Shown here piece after piece: positions 6,727-8,919 of a DNA stretch of 8,919 bases. This DNA comes from Flavobacterium sp. (GTDB taxonomy: Bacteria > Bacteroidota > Bacteroidia > Flavobacteriales > Flavobacteriaceae). Each line of letters opens with the position of its first letter. Within the stretch, counting starts at the first letter, position 1. Location: the NCBI GenBank assembly GCA_024709705.1, contig JANJWE010000220.1:1-8919 (forward strand), in the 5' to 3' direction. The notes beneath the pieces are model-generated. The model saw nothing but the letters and a program-made list of their open reading frames with translations, was not told the DNA's origin and ran no database searches. A program made the translations under genes and the position numbers.

Positions 6727-8541
6727 ATGCCGAACAGTAAAAAATCACCTTTTAAAAACGCTATCCGAAAAAATTTCAGAAGGCTGGAAGGATTTATTTT
6801 TTACTTAAAATCATTTCTATCACCTCGTCAGTTTATTTATTTGGCTTGTTTTTTAGTAGGAGTTTCAGCTGCAATTGCTGTTATTGTATTGAAAACATTT
6901 GCTCACTGGGTGTATATTTTTGCACAATACATTGATTCTATTTTACATTTACCTTACAGTAATAGTACCTTACCCATCATTGGAATTGTGCTTACTGCTT
7001 TTGTGGTAAAAAAAGTATTAGACGGTTCCATTGAAAAAGGGACTTCGCAAATCATGTACGCGGTAGCAAAAAAGTCAGGTATCCTACCTAAAAAACAAAT
7101 GTATGCTCAAATTATAACGAGTTCGCTAACCGTTGGTATGGGTGGTTCGGCTGGATTGGAGTCGCCAATTACCATAACCGGAGCTGCGTTTGGCAGTAAT
7201 TTTGCTCAAAATTATCGATTAAGTTATAAAGACAGAACGCTACTTTTGGCGTGTGGAGTGGCTGCCGGAATTTCTGCCGCCTTTAATGCTCCCATCGCCG
7301 GAGTACTTTTTGCCATTGAAGTGGTTTTAATGGATGTGAGTATCACAGCATTCATTCCTATTATGATTTCCTCAGCAACAGGTGCAATAGTTTCCACAAT
7401 ATTATTGAAAGAAGAAATTTTATTTTCGTTCAGTAAACAATTGAGTTTTGATTATCACAATTTACCTTTTTATGTTTTATTAGGCGTTTTTGCCGGATTT
7501 GTTTCCATCAATTATGCCCGTACTTTCCGTAAAATTGAACACTATTTTGAAAAATTAAAAATAAAACCCATCCGAAAAGCTTTGTTTGGAGCTTTCATGT
7601 TGGCAATACTTATTTTCTTTTTTCCCACTTTATTTGGTGAAGGGTATGAAAGCATCAAAATATTAGCCAACTCCAATCCGCAACAAATATTAGACAATAC
7701 AGTTTTGCAACATTTCAAAGAAAACAGTTGGATTTTGCTCCTTTTTGTTGGAGCTACTATGCTCATTAAAGTATATGCCACGAGTATTACCATTGGAAGT
7801 GGCGGAAACGGGGGCAACTTTGCTCCTTCCCTATTTGTGGGTTCGTATTTGGGTTTTGTAGTGGCTACATTTTTCAATCAAATAGGGTTTAAACTTCCGG
7901 TAAGTAATTTTACATTGGTAGGTATGGCCGGGATTTTAAGTGGATTGTTTCATGCTCCGCTTACTGCTATTTTCTTGATTGCAGAAATTACGAGTGGTTA
8001 TAGTTTGATGGTCCCACTCATGGTGGTTTCGTCCATTAGCTTTGCTATTTCTAAACGGTATGAACCGTATTCGTTTGACATTAAAAATTTGGCTGCTAAA
8101 GGCGATGTGTTTACAGAAGACCGAGATCGAAATATTCTTTCAAGTATTACACCTTCAAACCTTATTAGAACCGACATTCAAACGTTAACAGTATCGAATT
8201 CATTGGATGAACTAGTACAAAAATTGTCTAGTCATAATCAAACCGTTTTTCCGGTGGTTAATGATAAAAAAGAGTTGATAGGTATCGTTAATTTTGAAGA
8301 AATCAGACCCTATTTATTCAACAGTTATAAAGTTAAATTTACTCCATTACAGGATATTATGCGTCCCCCAAAAGAGCAAATCAACTATGATGAAACAACA
8401 GATACCATCATGGAAAAATTTGATCGATCGCAGGAAGATTTCCTTCCGGTTTTAAAAAATAATCAAGTGATTGGATTGTTATCCAAAACCGCAATTTTAG
8501 AAGCGTATCGTGTTCGATTGAAGAATATGATTATTGAATAA
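6727..8541 (+). CDS. CLC-family chloride channel/transporter with two C-terminal CBS domains
   Basis: This 604-residue inner-membrane CLC protein has a membrane core at about 35-445 and a cytoplasmic CBS pair at about 475-530 and 541-600. MGGSAGLESP (138-147) carries E145 at the gating-glutamate position of CLC-ec1 (E148). GSGGNGGNFAPSLFVG (357-372) is the second filter block, and RYEPYS places Y448 at the pore tyrosine (Y445). Two positions differ from CLC-ec1. The GSGIPE block reads EKGTSQ (103-108), so the pore serine position is K104. The intracellular proton glutamate (E203) aligns with V199 in LFAIEVV, as in animal CLC channels. By eye alignment this suggests weak or absent proton coupling. 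CBS pairs commonly bind adenine nucleotides in the family. The start ATG follows ggt by 35 bp. Confidence 0.92.
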   Translation: MPNSKKSPFKNAIRKNFRRLEGFIFYLKSFLSPRQFIYLACFLVGVSAAIAVIVLKTFAHWVYIFAQYIDSILHLPYSNSTLPIIGIVLTAFVVKKVLDGSIEKGTSQIMYAVAKKSGILPKKQMYAQIITSSLTVGMGGSAGLESPITITGAAFGSNFAQNYRLSYKDRTLLLACGVAAGISAAFNAPIAGVLFAIEVVLMDVSITAFIPIMISSATGAIVSTILLKEEILFSFSKQLSFDYHNLPFYVLLGVFAGFVSINYARTFRKIEHYFEKLKIKPIRKALFGAFMLAILIFFFPTLFGEGYESIKILANSNPQQILDNTVLQHFKENSWILLLFVGATMLIKVYATSITIGSGGNGGNFAPSLFVGSYLGFVVATFFNQIGFKLPVSNFTLVGMAGILSGLFHAPLTAIFLIAEITSGYSLMVPLMVVSSISFAISKRYEPYSFDIKNLAAKGDVFTEDRDRNILSSITPSNLIRTDIQTLTVSNSLDELVQKLSSHNQTVFPVVNDKKELIGIVNFEEIRPYLFNSYKVKFTPLQDIMRPPKEQINYDETTDTIMEKFDRSQEDFLPVLKNNQVIGLLSKTAILEAYRVRLKNMIIE

Positions 8542-8548
8542 ATTTTTT

Positions 8549-8584
8549 AATATCGGATAGAATATTTTTTTTATCCAACCGATA
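8549..8584. repeat. AT-rich inverted repeats in the CLC-fic gap
   Basis: TATCGG (8551-8556) is matched by CCGATA (8579-8584), with an alternative inner pairing GGATA (8555-8559)/TATCC (8572-8576) and a run of eight T in the loop. A further weak stem, AATAT (8549-8553)/ATATT (8562-8566), leads straight into the T run and could act as a poor rho-independent terminator for the CLC gene. The outer repeat ends 4 nt before the fic -7 box, so an operator role is an alternative. Neither role is proven. Confidence 0.4.
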
Positions 8585-8588
8585 ATAG

Positions 8589-8596
8589 TATCTTTG
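8589..8596 (+). promoter_or_regulatory. Bacteroidota-type -7 promoter box for the Fic gene
   Basis: TATCTTTG matches TAnnTTTG exactly and ends only 7 nt before the ATG at 8604. Transcription would start at or within a few bases of the start codon, so a leaderless or nearly leaderless mRNA is expected. No -33 TTG is visible; that region is occupied by the T run of the inverted repeat. Confidence 0.5.
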
Positions 8597-8603
8597 TTCT
8601 ATT

Positions 8604-8919
8604 ATGTGGAATATTGATACATCATACCGACCCGAATTTCAATCGACATTTGACCGATTGTATGATAAATTGGCTGTTTTAAATCAAAGCAGACCATTGC
8701 CTTCTATTGCTTTACAAAAAATCAAGGAATCTTTAACGATTGAATGGACGTATAATTCAAATAGTATTGAAGGAAACACGTTAACTCTTCGTGAAACGCA
8801 AATGGTTTTACAAGAAGGAATAACCGTAAAAGGAAAATCACTTCGAGAACATTTTGAAGCCAAAAACCATGAAAAAGCGATTGACTATTTGTATTCCTTA
8901 GTGCATGAAAATTATACTT
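8604..8919 (+). CDS. Fic family protein (partial, N-terminal 105 residues)
   Basis: Fic proteins usually AMPylate target proteins using an HPFxxGNGR motif, which here would lie beyond the right edge. The visible part fits the N-terminal domain of Fic proteins that carry their own inhibitory helix. In IEWTYNSNSIEGNTLTLRET (46-65) the segment S52-NSI-E56-G57 matches the inhibitory motif [S/T]xxxE[G/N], whose glutamate blocks ATP in self-inhibited Fic proteins. Downstream, GKSLREHFEAKNHEKAIDYL (77-96) resembles the helix before the Fic core in this class. No separate antitoxin ORF precedes it. The start is the first ATG, 7 nt after a TATCTTTG box. The catalytic motif, any C-terminal winged helix and the target are not visible. 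Confidence 0.85.
   Translation, partial: MWNIDTSYRPEFQSTFDRLYDKLAVLNQSRPLPSIALQKIKESLTIEWTYNSNSIEGNTLTLRETQMVLQEGITVKGKSLREHFEAKNHEKAIDYLYSLVHENYT

Noticed and set aside
1..8919. Mobile element, defence island or CRISPR array
   Set aside because: No transposase or integrase, no repeat-spacer structure, no terminal repeats or tRNA-adjacent direct repeats were seen. Composition is even across the window. The Fic gene alone is not enough to call a defence or toxin-antitoxin locus.

Overview
The window looks like ordinary chromosomal DNA of a member of the Bacteroidota, most probably a Flavobacteriaceae (Flavobacterium-like) bacterium. The signs are an AT-rich composition, TAA stops at most genes, no convincing Shine-Dalgarno sequences before the starts, Bacteroidota-type -7 promoter boxes (TAnnTTTG) in several gaps, and protein sequences of flavobacterial type, for example GlmM starting MTLIKSISGIRGTIGG and a CLC protein with the GSAGLESP filter. 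Genes are tightly packed. The largest gap is about 105 bp, so no stretch over 300 bp lacks a gene. No tRNA, rRNA, CRISPR array or insertion sequence was seen.

Layout, left to right. A rhomboid intramembrane protease (minus strand, C-terminus cut by the left edge) diverges from a HtrB/LpxL-type acyltransferase (plus). The acyltransferase meets a class-V PLP aminotransferase/cysteine-desulfurase-like gene (minus) tail to tail, only 5 bp apart. Upstream of that gene, on the same strand, is glmM (phosphoglucosamine mutase). glmM diverges across about 105 bp from a plus-strand group: an acyl-carrier-protein phosphodiesterase, then a gamma-glutamyltranspeptidase (predicted lipoprotein) joined to it by an ATGA stop/start overlap, then a CLC-type anion channel/transporter with two CBS domains. 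After an AT-rich gap with inverted repeats, the N-terminal 105 residues of a Fic-family protein run off the right edge.

Functionally, several genes touch the cell envelope. GlmM makes GlcN-1-phosphate, the route to UDP-GlcNAc, peptidoglycan and lipid A. The LpxL-like enzyme would add an acyl chain to lipid A, normally from acyl-ACP. AcpH-type enzymes remove the phosphopantetheine arm of ACP. GGT processes glutathione and other gamma-glutamyl compounds outside the inner membrane. The rhomboid and the CLC protein are inner-membrane proteins. This is a thematic link only; apart from the acpH-ggt overlap, the sequence does not prove co-regulation.

I do not see a clear undescribed system. The points most worth a second look are the non-standard ion-pathway residues of the CLC protein, the repeated TATCTTTG promoter box (which may give fic a leaderless mRNA), the inverted repeats before fic, and the two-cysteine RGGCSCAG loop of the desulfurase-like enzyme.
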